A stretch of DNA of 64,000 nt from Gemmatales bacterium (GTDB lineage: Bacteria > Planctomycetota > Planctomycetia > Gemmatales > HRBIN36), in NCBI GenBank assembly GCA_025060195.1, contig JANXCQ010000015.1, forward strand, positions 41,899 to 105,898. The letters are read 5' to 3'. The translations under genes and the position numbers were made by a program. The notes beneath the pieces were generated by a model, which worked only from the letters and a program-made list of their open reading frames with translations, ran no database searches and was not told the origin of the DNA. Below are positions 24,551 through 33,352 of the stretch, piece after piece. Numbering within the stretch: position 1 is the stretch's first letter; each line of letters begins with the position of its first letter.

Positions 24551-25507
24551 TCAGCTACCAAAAGTGAGCGACTCTAACCCGAGCCGAGCTAAGAGCAATG
24601 CCCCGTGAGGAACGACCAATTCGCCTAAAGCAGCCGGCACTATATCACATGCGGCCAATGCTGGAAAGGCGAGGCGTGCCAAATACTGCCGTAACGGCCC
24701 GAAGAAGGAGTCGCCTGCCAACGACACCCCGCCGCCGATCACGATGCGACGCGGCGCCAGGAGAGCAACCACGTGGGACAACGCTAGAGCGAAGCGTTGC
24801 ACAGCGCGATGCCAAATCATGGCTACGCGGGGATCGCCCTGCCGCAATAAGTCCAAGGCTTGGGGAACGGTGCAAGTTCGACCCAGGACGTTTGCGACGG
24901 CGTGCTCGATGGCCCAGCCTGAAGAACCCCCCTCTAAGTCTCGCCAATACGTGGTCTGGGGCCAGGGTTCGTCCCAGGTGTAATCTATCCAGACGTGTCC
25001 TAGTTCCGTAGCACCGCGGCCGAAGCCGCGATAAACCCGTCCGCCGACCACGAGTGCTCCGCCGATCCCGGAGCCTATATTGGTGTAAAATACCGGCGAA
25101 ATACCGCGACCCGCGCCGAAATGAGCCTCGGCTAACGCGGCCACAGCGGCGTCATTACACACCACCGTCGGCCAGGTAAATGTGTCGGTTAGCCAGTCCC
25201 GTAAGGGAAAGCCCGACCAACCAGGGATTTGAAACGATTGCAAAACAGTGCCTGTCTTATCGTCCACGGGTCCCCCGAAACCGACGCCCAAGGCGGTGAT
25301 CTCCGTCGCAGAGCGTCCTGACTGTTGGAGCAGTTGACGAATCCCGTGGACGACGAGTTGTCGTACCGTGTGGGCATCTGCCTCGGGCGGGACACGCTCA
25401 CGCCAACTCGGCCCGATTTGTCCTTGGCCGTTGCCCAGGGCCGCCTGCAACTTCGTACCACCTATTTCCAGTCCCAAAAATAACGGCTCGGCCAAGGGCG
25501 ACCTCAC
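24551..25507 (-). CDS. ROK family protein (sugar kinase-like) without the zinc motif
   Basis: The 318-residue protein has the ROK/ASKHA fold: LGLEIGGTKLQAAL (phosphate 1), VGFGGPVD, the WSGFPLRDWL segment, CNDAAVAALAEAHFG and NIGSGIGGALVVGG (phosphate 2), then RGATELGHVWID. ROK kinases normally follow the GH motif with CxCGxxGCxE, which binds zinc. Here that region (TYWRDLEGGSSGWAIEH) has no Cys, although the Asp of the ND motif, the catalytic base position, is present. It may phosphorylate glucose or an amino sugar; the substrate is not deducible. GTG 25505-25507 overlaps the upstream stop as GTGA, so I chose it; the frame opens to 25561. Confidence 0.85.
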   Translation of the reverse strand: MRSPLAEPLFLGLEIGGTKLQAALGNGQGQIGPSWRERVPPEADAHTVRQLVVHGIRQLLQQSGRSATEITALGVGFGGPVDDKTGTVLQSFQIPGWSGFPLRDWLTDTFTWPTVVCNDAAVAALAEAHFGAGRGISPVFYTNIGSGIGGALVVGGRVYRGFGRGATELGHVWIDYTWDEPWPQTTYWRDLEGGSSGWAIEHAVANVLGRTCTVPQALDLLRQGDPRVAMIWHRAVQRFALALSHVVALLAPRRIVIGGGVSLAGDSFFGPLRQYLARLAFPALAACDIVPAALGELVVPHGALLLARLGLESLTFGS

Positions 25508-27864
25508 GGTGACTTCGGCGCTGCCTTGCCCGCGGGAGGGAAAGCAAGGACGCGATTCCAAACTACACTTCCCTTAGCGATGTCAAAAGCCAAAGCACGC
25601 GGAGAGCCGCCCGGCTCACGGATCAAGAGAAGGAAGCGGCCAGGTTGCCCAGTGTCCCACGCCAAATCGAGAAAATCCCCCGCAGGTAACGGATAACTCT
25701 CCTGGCGGAGCTGCTCACGGTAATCATCCCAATGTACCCGCAGGATAACGCCCGGACTGGCCAGCCACCATGCGCCCAATCGTTCTCCGAGAAGATACAC
25801 CGGTGGCGCTTCCGTTTTCGCTGCGACTGCGGGCAAGTTGAGCGTCCACTTGCTACGACCAAGTATCTGGGGCCAAGCACCGGGATGGCTAGCACCCTGC
25901 ACCCAAATAATCTCGCGGCGGTCGGTGATGAGAGCGGCGGCCTCTCCGTTCGAGAGCAAGTGCGTTATCCGGCGTCCTGGCCAACGGAGTAAAGGCTGGG
26001 CCGATGGAGCAGCCGCAGGCATGGTTGAGGTAATCAACCCAACCAATTGCATTTGCTCTCCCTGAGCCACAGGCAAGAGTAACGCGGACGGCAAGACGAC
26101 CATCTGCCCGGCCAAGCTTCCATCTTCATGGCCCATCATAAAAACCTGGGCCCGCCTCCCTTGGGGATCGAGTAGGAAGACCCGCTTCTGTCGAGTGGCA
26201 ATGGCCAATTTTTGCGTAAGCGCATCGGTACCAAAGCTAGTGGTCAACGGATAATCTAAGCCGAAAACGCCCAGAACCTGTCCGGTTTGCGTATCGCCAT
26301 ACCAGACCCAGCCCCTCGGCTCTGGGAGCCACCAGTAGGGCGGACATACATGGGGTTGGAAGGGGCTGTGCCTGGGCATTTTTAAGCTCCAAAGCACTCG
26401 CCCTTGCTGTGCCTCCAGCGCCGCTAACACGCGACGCTCCGCTGCCCAAAGGTAAACCACCGGAGCAGTTGTTTCGCGGTAAATAATCTGCAGGGTTGGT
26501 TCGCCTGGCATCGTGGCTGTCCACACCACTCGACCCTGGTCGCCGTGCAATGCAACTAAGGTGTCGCCTCTAGACAACGCCACCGGCGGGCTAGGAGAGA
26601 TGAGCGACTTTTGCCCTTTGCTCACTGGTGTTAGTTGCACCTGAAGAGCGGCATCAGCATGCGGGAACCAGCAGTCAAACAAGGCGATCCATGGAAGGCT
26701 GGGGACACCTTCGCTGCTAACGATCCAGTCTAAGGCGGCTTGCCACGACCACGGGCTTATATGCACCAGCCAAGAAGATTCCAATTCTGCTAGTTGCCCC
26801 AATGGTTTGCGTAAAGCCTCATCTTGACCGAGCTCGGGAAACTCGTTAGCCAAGCGGGCGAATAGTTCCTGCGTCTGCGCCACTAACGATGGCCGTTGTA
26901 AACGAAGCGCTGCCTGGATCGCCAGTTGTACACGGTTGCGTGCCTCGGCCAGACGAATCGCATAATCGGTCTGCTTGATCGCCTGGGCCAACTCGTTACT
27001 GCGTGCGGTGGGATCGCCCAGGCCGAAGCCGATGTTCTGCAACGCATCGTATATCTCTCGAACCTGTTCCAGAAGTAACGGGTCCAAGTTGGTCTTAGCT
27101 TCGGCGATACTGCGATGAGCCACTTGGTAGAGGACTTCGGCTAAATCGCGGCGATGTTCTTCGAAGTGCGGCGTACGGCGATAGTCGCGGAGAAATTGCG
27201 TGGCCGTCTGAGCTAGCCGAAGAATGTCCACGCGCGGATTACTGAGCAAGGCGCGAAGCAAGCAGGCATGTTCGTAAAACGCGTATTCGCCTCGCCGGGC
27301 ACTTCCTGGATATTGCCGTAAAAGATCGCGAAATTTCGTCAAAGCCTGGCTATATTGGCCTTCACGAAACAGTTTCTTAGCTTCCTCTGCTAAATAAGGC
27401 TCCCGGGCACGTTCGGCACGAAAGGCCAGCCAGCCGACTAGGACGGTGATGCCCACCAAGCCGAGGAAAAATAGCGCCGTCCACAATCCGACTCGAGAAT
27501 GCGTTCGCAATTTCTCGAGCGGTAAGCCCAAGTCGCGCAGGTCCTCTAGGGAGACCGCCTCTTCGTCGGCCAATGCTGTTGTCGTCTCAGAGCTTTCGTC
27601 AGCGGCGGTACTGCTGGCGTTCCAGCGACGCGGCGGCGGCTCGGTTTGCCAATTCCGATAAATCAACTGCACGCCCGCAGGAGACACGCGGGGCGGCTCT
27701 GCCTCGGGAACACAGCTACCGTCTTCGCGCCAGCGAAAGAGCTTGCGACAATCCGGGTAAGGACAACGCAGCCGACGACCCCGTTGCGTCTCGTCCGCTT
27801 CCAAAGTACGGCGACAGTGAGGACACTGAATCGTGAGAACTGGCACGGCTAGCTCCCGAATCAT
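25504..27864 (-). CDS. Zinc-ribbon, TPR and PQQ-like propeller membrane protein
   Basis: This protein of about 786 residues begins with an MJ0042-type zinc ribbon (IQCPHC and LRCPYPDC, four Cys), a Pro-rich linker, one membrane helix (about residues 140-165, LWTALFFLGLVGITVLVGWL), TPR-like helices (AKKLFREGQYSQALTKFRDLLRQYPG) and a long beta-propeller-like region with PQQ-type repeats (GRVVWTATMPG, GRVLWSLKMP, GQVLGVFGLD). This layout is common in planctomycetes; it could be a stress-sensing or scaffold membrane protein, but no function is established. ATG 27864 is preceded by GGAGAGG very closely; GTG 27846, with GGGAG 6 bases upstream, is an equally good start. The frame extends to 28137 over the divergent queE start, which is unlikely to be used. 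Confidence 0.82.
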   Translation of the reverse strand: MIRELAVPVLTIQCPHCRRTLEADETQRGRRLRCPYPDCRKLFRWREDGSCVPEAEPPRVSPAGVQLIYRNWQTEPPPRRWNASSTAADESSETTTALADEEAVSLEDLRDLGLPLEKLRTHSRVGLWTALFFLGLVGITVLVGWLAFRAERAREPYLAEEAKKLFREGQYSQALTKFRDLLRQYPGSARRGEYAFYEHACLLRALLSNPRVDILRLAQTATQFLRDYRRTPHFEEHRRDLAEVLYQVAHRSIAEAKTNLDPLLLEQVREIYDALQNIGFGLGDPTARSNELAQAIKQTDYAIRLAEARNRVQLAIQAALRLQRPSLVAQTQELFARLANEFPELGQDEALRKPLGQLAELESSWLVHISPWSWQAALDWIVSSEGVPSLPWIALFDCWFPHADAALQVQLTPVSKGQKSLISPSPPVALSRGDTLVALHGDQGRVVWTATMPGEPTLQIIYRETTAPVVYLWAAERRVLAALEAQQGRVLWSLKMPRHSPFQPHVCPPYWWLPEPRGWVWYGDTQTGQVLGVFGLDYPLTTSFGTDALTQKLAIATRQKRVFLLDPQGRRAQVFMMGHEDGSLAGQMVVLPSALLLPVAQGEQMQLVGLITSTMPAAAPSAQPLLRWPGRRITHLLSNGEAAALITDRREIIWVQGASHPGAWPQILGRSKWTLNLPAVAAKTEAPPVYLLGERLGAWWLASPGVILRVHWDDYREQLRQESYPLPAGDFLDLAWDTGQPGRFLLLIREPGGSPRALAFDIAKGSVVWNRVLAFPPAGKAAPKSP

Positions 27865-28012
27865 TCCTCTCCGAGGAGCGCTGCTCGCCCCTTTCATCAT
27901 AATAATCGAAGCTACCTGTAAAACAACCTGCTTAACCGAGCCATTCCGCGGACGCGGTGCGTTGCCGTAAGATAGAATGGCATGTCTTTGGCCCAACGTA
28001 GGGAAACTTAGT

Positions 28013-28705
28013 ATGATTCGTGTCGCAGAAATTTTCCATTCCATCCAGGGAGAGGGGATTTTAGCCGGGACGCCTTCGGTGTTTATTCGCGTCAGCGGTT
28101 GCAATCTGCGCTGTCGTTGGTGCGACACCGAATACACTTCATGGCAACCCGAAGGGACGATGCGAGCCGTCCATGAAATTGTGCATGAAGTGCTGGCCTA
28201 CAGGTGTCCCTATGTCGTGCTCACTGGAGGGGAGCCGTTTCTCTATCCTGAGCTCGCTGCACTATGTCAACAGTTGCGAGCGGCAGACCGCCACCTGACT
28301 ATCGAAACCGCGGCTACGATTTATCGCGAGGTACCATGCGACCTATTGAGTTTGAGTCCGAAGTTGAGCAACTCAACGCCTTGGCAACGCGAGGGGGGCC
28401 GATTTGCCCGGCGCCATGAACGCCAACGAATCCAGCTCGAGGTGCTCGGACGTTTTTTGACGAATTACCGAGACTATCAAGTCAAATTTGTGGTCGAGCA
28501 ACCGAGTGATTTGGACGAAATCCAGATGCTCCTGGCCCGCCTACCCCCCATTCCGAAAGAACGTATCCTGCTGATGCCGCAGGGGGTCACACCGGAGGAA
28601 TTGCGGGAGCGCGGGCGCTGGCTCGTCGAAGCATGCAAGCAATTTGGTTACCGCTATTGTCCGCGATTACAGATCGAATTGTTCGGCAACCGCCGAGGCG
28701 TCTGA
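28013..28705 (+). CDS. queE: 7-carboxy-7-deazaguanine synthase QueE
   Basis: The 230-residue radical SAM enzyme converts 6-carboxy-tetrahydropterin to 7-carboxy-7-deazaguanine in queuosine/7-deazapurine synthesis. It shows FHSIQGEG near the N-terminus, the Fe-S motif CNLRCRWC (CxxxCxxC), LTGGEPFLYPEL and SLSPKLSNSTPW, all typical. The C-terminus RYCPRLQIELFGNRRGV matches QueE. The frame opens at 27977, but homology starts at ATG 28013 (weak AGGGA site). QueC, QueD and QueF are not in the window. The gene ends 4 bases from the stop of the convergent membrane protein gene. Confidence 0.94.
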   Translation: MIRVAEIFHSIQGEGILAGTPSVFIRVSGCNLRCRWCDTEYTSWQPEGTMRAVHEIVHEVLAYRCPYVVLTGGEPFLYPELAALCQQLRAADRHLTIETAATIYREVPCDLLSLSPKLSNSTPWQREGGRFARRHERQRIQLEVLGRFLTNYRDYQVKFVVEQPSDLDEIQMLLARLPPIPKERILLMPQGVTPEELRERGRWLVEACKQFGYRYCPRLQIELFGNRRGV

Positions 28706-28709
28706 CCAC

Positions 28710-29678
28710 TTACCAAGGACGTACGGCGACCGGGACTGACCGCGCCGGCTCCAGTCCCTTGAGCAAGTGCGACCCTCGATGGCTGCGATAATACACTTGG
28801 CGAGCAGAAAACCAAAGTTCGGGCAAGTGTAAATAACGTCCCCCGCTGATACCCCATTTGCTTTCCACTAGGACAAACCCATCTGGCCCAACGGCCCGCA
28901 CTAGGGCAGTATGAGTGATCATGCCTTGCTGGTCGTAATAAACGACAACGTCGTTAGGCTCAGGTTCATGCACCTCGTAGTAACCGTTATCCTCGAGAAT
29001 CCGCTGTACATCGTCGGGCGCCAAAATATATTGACCAGCTGTGAATACCCAACCAAAGCAGTTATACCTGGGATCGGGTGGCGCCGTACGAATCAGCTTG
29101 TGGCCGAAGGCATGTTCCGGCCAAAACACACTCGGGTCTGAAGGCTTTTTCTCCAGCGCAACAGGCCAGCTCCGTGGCGTGTATAAGGCAATGACTCGGC
29201 CGCGATCCGTGTAGGCCTGTTTGTCGCTCAACTGGTGGTTAGTCGCTCCGAGTAACATCCCCAAGGGTTGATACTCACTTTCCTCGAAGACTGGAATGTT
29301 ATCCTGGCTAATACCGTGCACACCCAGGCTGAAGACAATGCCGGCTAAGCTTAGATGAACCAGAGGTCGCATCCACGGTGACACTATGTCCCGCTTGTAA
29401 AAATAACTTGTTGAGCCGCAAGTCAAGCAGGCGAGCATGAGGAGGGTCATTGTAAACGCAGGTCGCCCCCATTCGGGGAAGATGCCGGCAAAGAGATCGA
29501 GAATTTGCCACATCAGCACGGCGATCAACACTACCAGCAACGGCCAGGTTCTCGATTTGGTGTAGAGCACTAAGCCCGGACGAATCAAAATCGTGCCGAT
29601 CATGACGAGCAAAACTAGAAGAGCTAAACTCAGCGCTATCAAATGGCCATATTGTTGGGGTGTGAATCCGGGATGCAT
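28710..29678 (-). CDS. Membrane protein with C-terminal putative Cys/His hydrolase-like domain
   Basis: The 322-residue protein has four predicted membrane helices in its first 125 residues (for example IALSLALLVLLVMIG and LLVVLIAVLMWQIL). A soluble domain follows with YNCFGWVFTAGQYIL, a EPEPNDVVVYYD stretch, THTALVRAV and VESKWG. A Cys close to the start of a helix followed by a His on a strand resembles papain-fold (NlpC/P60, CHAP or related DUF) domains seen in planctomycetes. I cannot name the family with confidence. A AAGGA site lies 8 bases before ATG 29678. It is convergent with queE. Confidence 0.7.
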   Translation of the reverse strand: MHPGFTPQQYGHLIALSLALLVLLVMIGTILIRPGLVLYTKSRTWPLLVVLIAVLMWQILDLFAGIFPEWGRPAFTMTLLMLACLTCGSTSYFYKRDIVSPWMRPLVHLSLAGIVFSLGVHGISQDNIPVFEESEYQPLGMLLGATNHQLSDKQAYTDRGRVIALYTPRSWPVALEKKPSDPSVFWPEHAFGHKLIRTAPPDPRYNCFGWVFTAGQYILAPDDVQRILEDNGYYEVHEPEPNDVVVYYDQQGMITHTALVRAVGPDGFVLVESKWGISGGRYLHLPELWFSARQVYYRSHRGSHLLKGLEPARSVPVAVRPW

Positions 29679-29949
29679 AAGTGAGTCCTTGCTAATTTTG
29701 TTTTGTTCTGTTCCGCTTGTTGCGGCTTCACCTAGCGCTCTCGCATATTTGCCGCTTGTATGCGGGGTAGTCCTTGCTTACCGATGGTGTGCAATCATAG
29801 CGTGCTGTTGATTAAATGCCTGTTAGACGGCAATGAAAGTTCAATGAGAGAGCAACTGCTACTTCTGAATCGCAAAGCACCCCTGGGGAACGGTTTGGTG
29901 AAAAGACCAGAACCTGGGGATCGTTGAGGCGGTACACCCTGCGGTATTA

Positions 29950-32520
29950 TCAGGGGTTTAGTGCGGGCAGGCGCGCATTTTGGCGTGCTTCTTCCAGGAA
30001 TTGTACCCATTGCTGCCGAGTCATGCGGGTCGGCGCCAATTCCTCGTCGCTAAGTTGCTCGAGAACGCGGCGGGCCTCCTCGATAGCGCGGAGAGCGTCG
30101 TCCATGCGGTTCGCAGCCAAATAGGAGCGTCGCGCTTCAAACCAGGCGCGGAGGCCCGCCAGTTGGCGTTCGTGATCGCGACCCAGGGACTCATACAAGT
30201 GGGCTGACTTTTCGTATTCGCCCAAGTGGAAATAGGTATCTGCGAGAGCAAAGCGGCTCTCCCGGAGCAGAGCACCTAACTCGGACGAAAGCGGTTGCTT
30301 TTTTCCTCGCGCCTGCAGGCCCTGCGTCAGGGCCTCAAATTCGTGAGCCGCACGCTGCAGGTATTTGCGTTTTTGCTGGCGATGAAATTGGCGGCGTGTT
30401 TCCGTATCGGCGGCAACGACCTTACGGTCTTCCTGCTTACCGGCCAACCGGTGACACTCAGCCATCCAGTAACGCAGCGAATAAGCGGAGTAGGAATCGG
30501 GCGGGTAGCGGACGATGGCTTGGTTCAGGTAATCCGCAGCCGTTTCGTATTGCTCCCGTTGGAAATGAAGATGCCCCAGCGCCGAGAGCGCTTTGCGATA
30601 TTCGAGCGATTCCTGGGTTGCTACTGGCACGCTGAGAATCTCGCGCAATGCGCCCTCTGCTTCGTCGAGTTTGCCTAAATCCATGAGCACCAAGGCGAAC
30701 TGATAGTAAGCGCGAACCCGATGTGGCCCGGGGGCCAATAAAGCGCGTTGCAAGACTTCCGCACTTTTTTGCGGCAACTTTAGCTGCTGCCAACACTCCC
30801 CTGCAGCAATGAGCACCTCTTGGCGCAGAGCATCGAGTTCCGGGGAACGATACCCGCTAGAGGCCAGTTTCTCCAATTCAGCCAACGCTTGTTCCAGCAA
30901 ACGAATAGCTCGTGGGATATCTTGGGCACGTTGAAACCAAACTGCAGATTGATATAAGAACTGAGCCTGTGTGAGTGTCGACGGTGACGATTTGGCCGGC
31001 CCTTGAAGCGTTATCTCTTCCATCCATTGGCCCGCTTCACGATAGGCCGAGCGCATGGCATGAAGCTCCTGTTCGGTTAGCTCTTCGCCCTCGGCCTGAC
31101 GCTGCCAAAATCGGTCCGCATCTTGTGCCAAAGCTAGCGCCAGCCAGCGCTTAGCTGACACACTGCTTTTGCCAACGCTGGCTAACCACAACCGCGCCAG
31201 CTCCTGTGCTGGTTGATACCGCTGTTGTTCCATCCAACGTTGCCATATGCTTTCGAGCATACTCTCTAATTCGTCCAGGCGGAGATAAGGGTTGTCGTAG
31301 AGGGGGAACTGGGTGGCTTCCCGAAGCCAAGCCATAACTTTTTCCGCTTGGGCATTCTTATGAGGCAGAGCCGCTAACGCGAATAAGGCAGCTTGCTTTT
31401 CGTGCTTCGCCTGGGGATAACGCTCGAGTAATTCCGACCAATAGCGCTCTGCTTCTGCGAAATTTTGGAGGCCACGCCCATGGCATACCCCAAGCCGGTA
31501 CAATACCTGCGGCGCTCGCATCCAGTCTGGCTCTGCCGTCAACAAGGCACGCTGCCACGCTTGAGCCGCCTCTTCATATCGTTGTTCCGCGAACCAAGTT
31601 AGGCCGAGAAGATACAAGGCATCCGCATAATGCCGATCACGGGCCGAGATTCGGGACAAGGTCTCGCGAGTCTCAGCCCAATGGTGCTGACGAAACAACA
31701 GCAGGGCGTGTCGAATACGAGCCCCAGATTCGTCGGGGACGAAGGGTTGAACCAGTAACCGTGCGCTGGCGCGCAAGGCCGCTTGCCAATCAGCCTCGAG
31801 TTCGCTGGAGGATCGTTCCGGTTGGCGCGCCAGACGATAAAGGTGCCAACGTACCAGTCGTTCATAGCCCCAAGCGCGTTCGCCTGGGTTTTCGTGCAAA
31901 AGTTGCTCCAGGCGTGTAGGCCAATCGTCAGGTGCCTCCCCGCACAGCACCTGTGCCCATAGTTTTCGGTAAGCCCAGCGCGACCTTAGCTCCGGGGGTA
32001 AGGTTTGAGGATCGGCCCTTTGAAGTGCCTGCCTAATTTGTTCCAAGGTTTTTTCTGGCAGATCCCCGTCCGTTAGGTGAATCGTCGGTGCCAGCAAAAC
32101 CGTCAACCAGTCGACCTGAGCCAGCCAAGTTTTATCCAACTCCGCAAGGGCCGCGCCGCTTCGCACTAACGCCGCTATGGCACGCCAACGTTCTGGAGCC
32201 TGTTGGGCCAAGATCAACTCAGCTATCTCTCGGGCCTGGTTATAGTCGCCTTTCTCTTCCAGGGCGAGGGCTTGCTCGGCTAAGGCTGACCAGTTCGTCG
32301 TGCGCCCCCACATCCGCCAAGGCTGGTACCAAAGGGTCAACCCCCACGCTAATAAACCTAGTATGAAAATGGGTAACTGCCACCGTCGCCGCCATGGCTT
32401 GTCTATTTTCGTAGGCGAGAACGACCTACCTTCCGAGCAAGTAGGGCCAACATGCGGTGGCGCGCCGGTCGCGCTAGCTGGTGGTTGTTCGGCTTGCTCA
32501 CGAGCAGGGTCGGTTTTCAT
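29950..32520 (-). CDS. Membrane-anchored TPR-repeat protein
   Basis: The 856-residue protein has a short Pro/Ala-rich N-terminus, one membrane helix (about residues 49-66, LPIFILGLLAWGLTLWY) and then almost entirely alpha-helical TPR repeats: for example ALALEEKGDYNQAREIAELIL, DALYLLGLTWFAEQRYEEAAQAWQ and LGHLHFQREQYETAADYLNQAI. TPR arrays hold protein partners. It resembles the lengthy TPR lipoproteins and membrane proteins of planctomycetes (YfgM/BamD-like topology), but no specific function can be given. The start has no strong ribosome-binding site, so a slightly different start is possible. Confidence 0.85.
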   Translation of the reverse strand: MKTDPAREQAEQPPASATGAPPHVGPTCSEGRSFSPTKIDKPWRRRWQLPIFILGLLAWGLTLWYQPWRMWGRTTNWSALAEQALALEEKGDYNQAREIAELILAQQAPERWRAIAALVRSGAALAELDKTWLAQVDWLTVLLAPTIHLTDGDLPEKTLEQIRQALQRADPQTLPPELRSRWAYRKLWAQVLCGEAPDDWPTRLEQLLHENPGERAWGYERLVRWHLYRLARQPERSSSELEADWQAALRASARLLVQPFVPDESGARIRHALLLFRQHHWAETRETLSRISARDRHYADALYLLGLTWFAEQRYEEAAQAWQRALLTAEPDWMRAPQVLYRLGVCHGRGLQNFAEAERYWSELLERYPQAKHEKQAALFALAALPHKNAQAEKVMAWLREATQFPLYDNPYLRLDELESMLESIWQRWMEQQRYQPAQELARLWLASVGKSSVSAKRWLALALAQDADRFWQRQAEGEELTEQELHAMRSAYREAGQWMEEITLQGPAKSSPSTLTQAQFLYQSAVWFQRAQDIPRAIRLLEQALAELEKLASSGYRSPELDALRQEVLIAAGECWQQLKLPQKSAEVLQRALLAPGPHRVRAYYQFALVLMDLGKLDEAEGALREILSVPVATQESLEYRKALSALGHLHFQREQYETAADYLNQAIVRYPPDSYSAYSLRYWMAECHRLAGKQEDRKVVAADTETRRQFHRQQKRKYLQRAAHEFEALTQGLQARGKKQPLSSELGALLRESRFALADTYFHLGEYEKSAHLYESLGRDHERQLAGLRAWFEARRSYLAANRMDDALRAIEEARRVLEQLSDEELAPTRMTRQQWVQFLEEARQNARLPALNP

Positions 32521-32953
32521 TAGTATGATTGTTCAATGCCAGGGATGCTTCCGGCTATTTCCTGGCCCTATGGCAACCGCCTGTTACACCTCCCAGACGG
32601 CCCAGATATTCCAGTGCAGTCGCTCACAATAAAGACTTGGTCGTCTTTTGCCATAAGTTTCGCTAGCATGTCAAGACCAAAATCGGGCTCACTGCTTTTG
32701 ATTGCACCCAATCATTATTCCGTGTCGGTCGACCATGGTGAACTTCCGAAGTGATGGTCGCATTCTTAGGTCTCACGATAAATTTACTGAGCTACTTGAT
32801 TTTGCCAGCTTGCCAAATATTATCATTTTTACCCTTGCTGAAAGAGAAATGGGGGAGCTAGAACAGAGCCAAGCCGATGCTTCGGGCTGCAAGATGGCCT
32901 GACGTCGCCGTCCTTACACATGCCGCAAGCGTAAGGCCAGCTGGGGAAAGGGG
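32521..32953. other. 433-base gap with no supported gene
   Basis: An open frame at 32702-32902 (66 codons) ends close to the next gene but has no family features or good ribosome-binding site. The stretch must hold the promoter of the TPR gene (minus) and probably that of the HTH gene (plus). Confidence 0.4.
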
Positions 32954-33328
32954 ATGGCGAAACGCCGTCGTCCGCGACTTGCCGCGATTCCCACCATCAC
33001 CGCCCAACGGCTCCGTCGTTTAACGAAGCTGCTTCACCTGCTTCAACGTCGGCCTATGACCCGTTCCCAACTTTTGCGCCAATTACGCATGGACGAACGC
33101 ACCTTCTACCGCGACCTGGAAATCCTCCGCAGGCTAGCTATCGTTGTTGTGCAAGAAGGAAGGCTTTATCGCCTCGAAACCGACCTCAGGGAGGCATTTG
33201 AGCGGTTGCCTTTGCCCGACCCCAAATTGACCCTGGGTGAAGCACAGATCCTAGCACAAGGTCGCACTGCCGCCCATAGGAAACTCGCTCGCTTCCTACG
33301 CGAAGTACTCGGGCCGCCGCGCCGCTGA
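32954..33328 (+). CDS. Small HTH-domain protein (WYL/DeoR-type winged helix)
   Basis: The 124-residue basic protein has a winged-helix-like segment at about residues 17-75: RLRRLTKLLHLLQRRPMTRSQLLRQLRMDERTFYRDLEILRRLAIVV. This matches the N-terminal HTH of WYL-type regulators (LQxxxxxTxxELAxxLxVSxRTxxRDLxxL). The WYL domain itself is missing, so it is either a stand-alone DNA-binding protein or a truncated regulator. The C-terminus (PKLTLGEAQILAQG) has weak similarity to the linker that follows the HTH in WYL proteins. A purine-rich GGGAAAGGGG site lies just before the ATG. Its target is unknown. Confidence 0.7.
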   Translation: MAKRRRPRLAAIPTITAQRLRRLTKLLHLLQRRPMTRSQLLRQLRMDERTFYRDLEILRRLAIVVVQEGRLYRLETDLREAFERLPLPDPKLTLGEAQILAQGRTAAHRKLARFLREVLGPPRR

Positions 33329-33352
33329 GGGGTGAGGCATCGAAGCGAGCAG

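Noticed and set aside
27865..28137. Longer start of the zinc-ribbon/TPR protein
   Set aside because: It would overlap the start of queE on the other strand and adds a non-family region before the zinc ribbon.
30295..30678. A 127-codon plus-strand ORF opposite the TPR gene
   Set aside because: It lies antisense to a gene with clear TPR periodicity and has no motif of its own.
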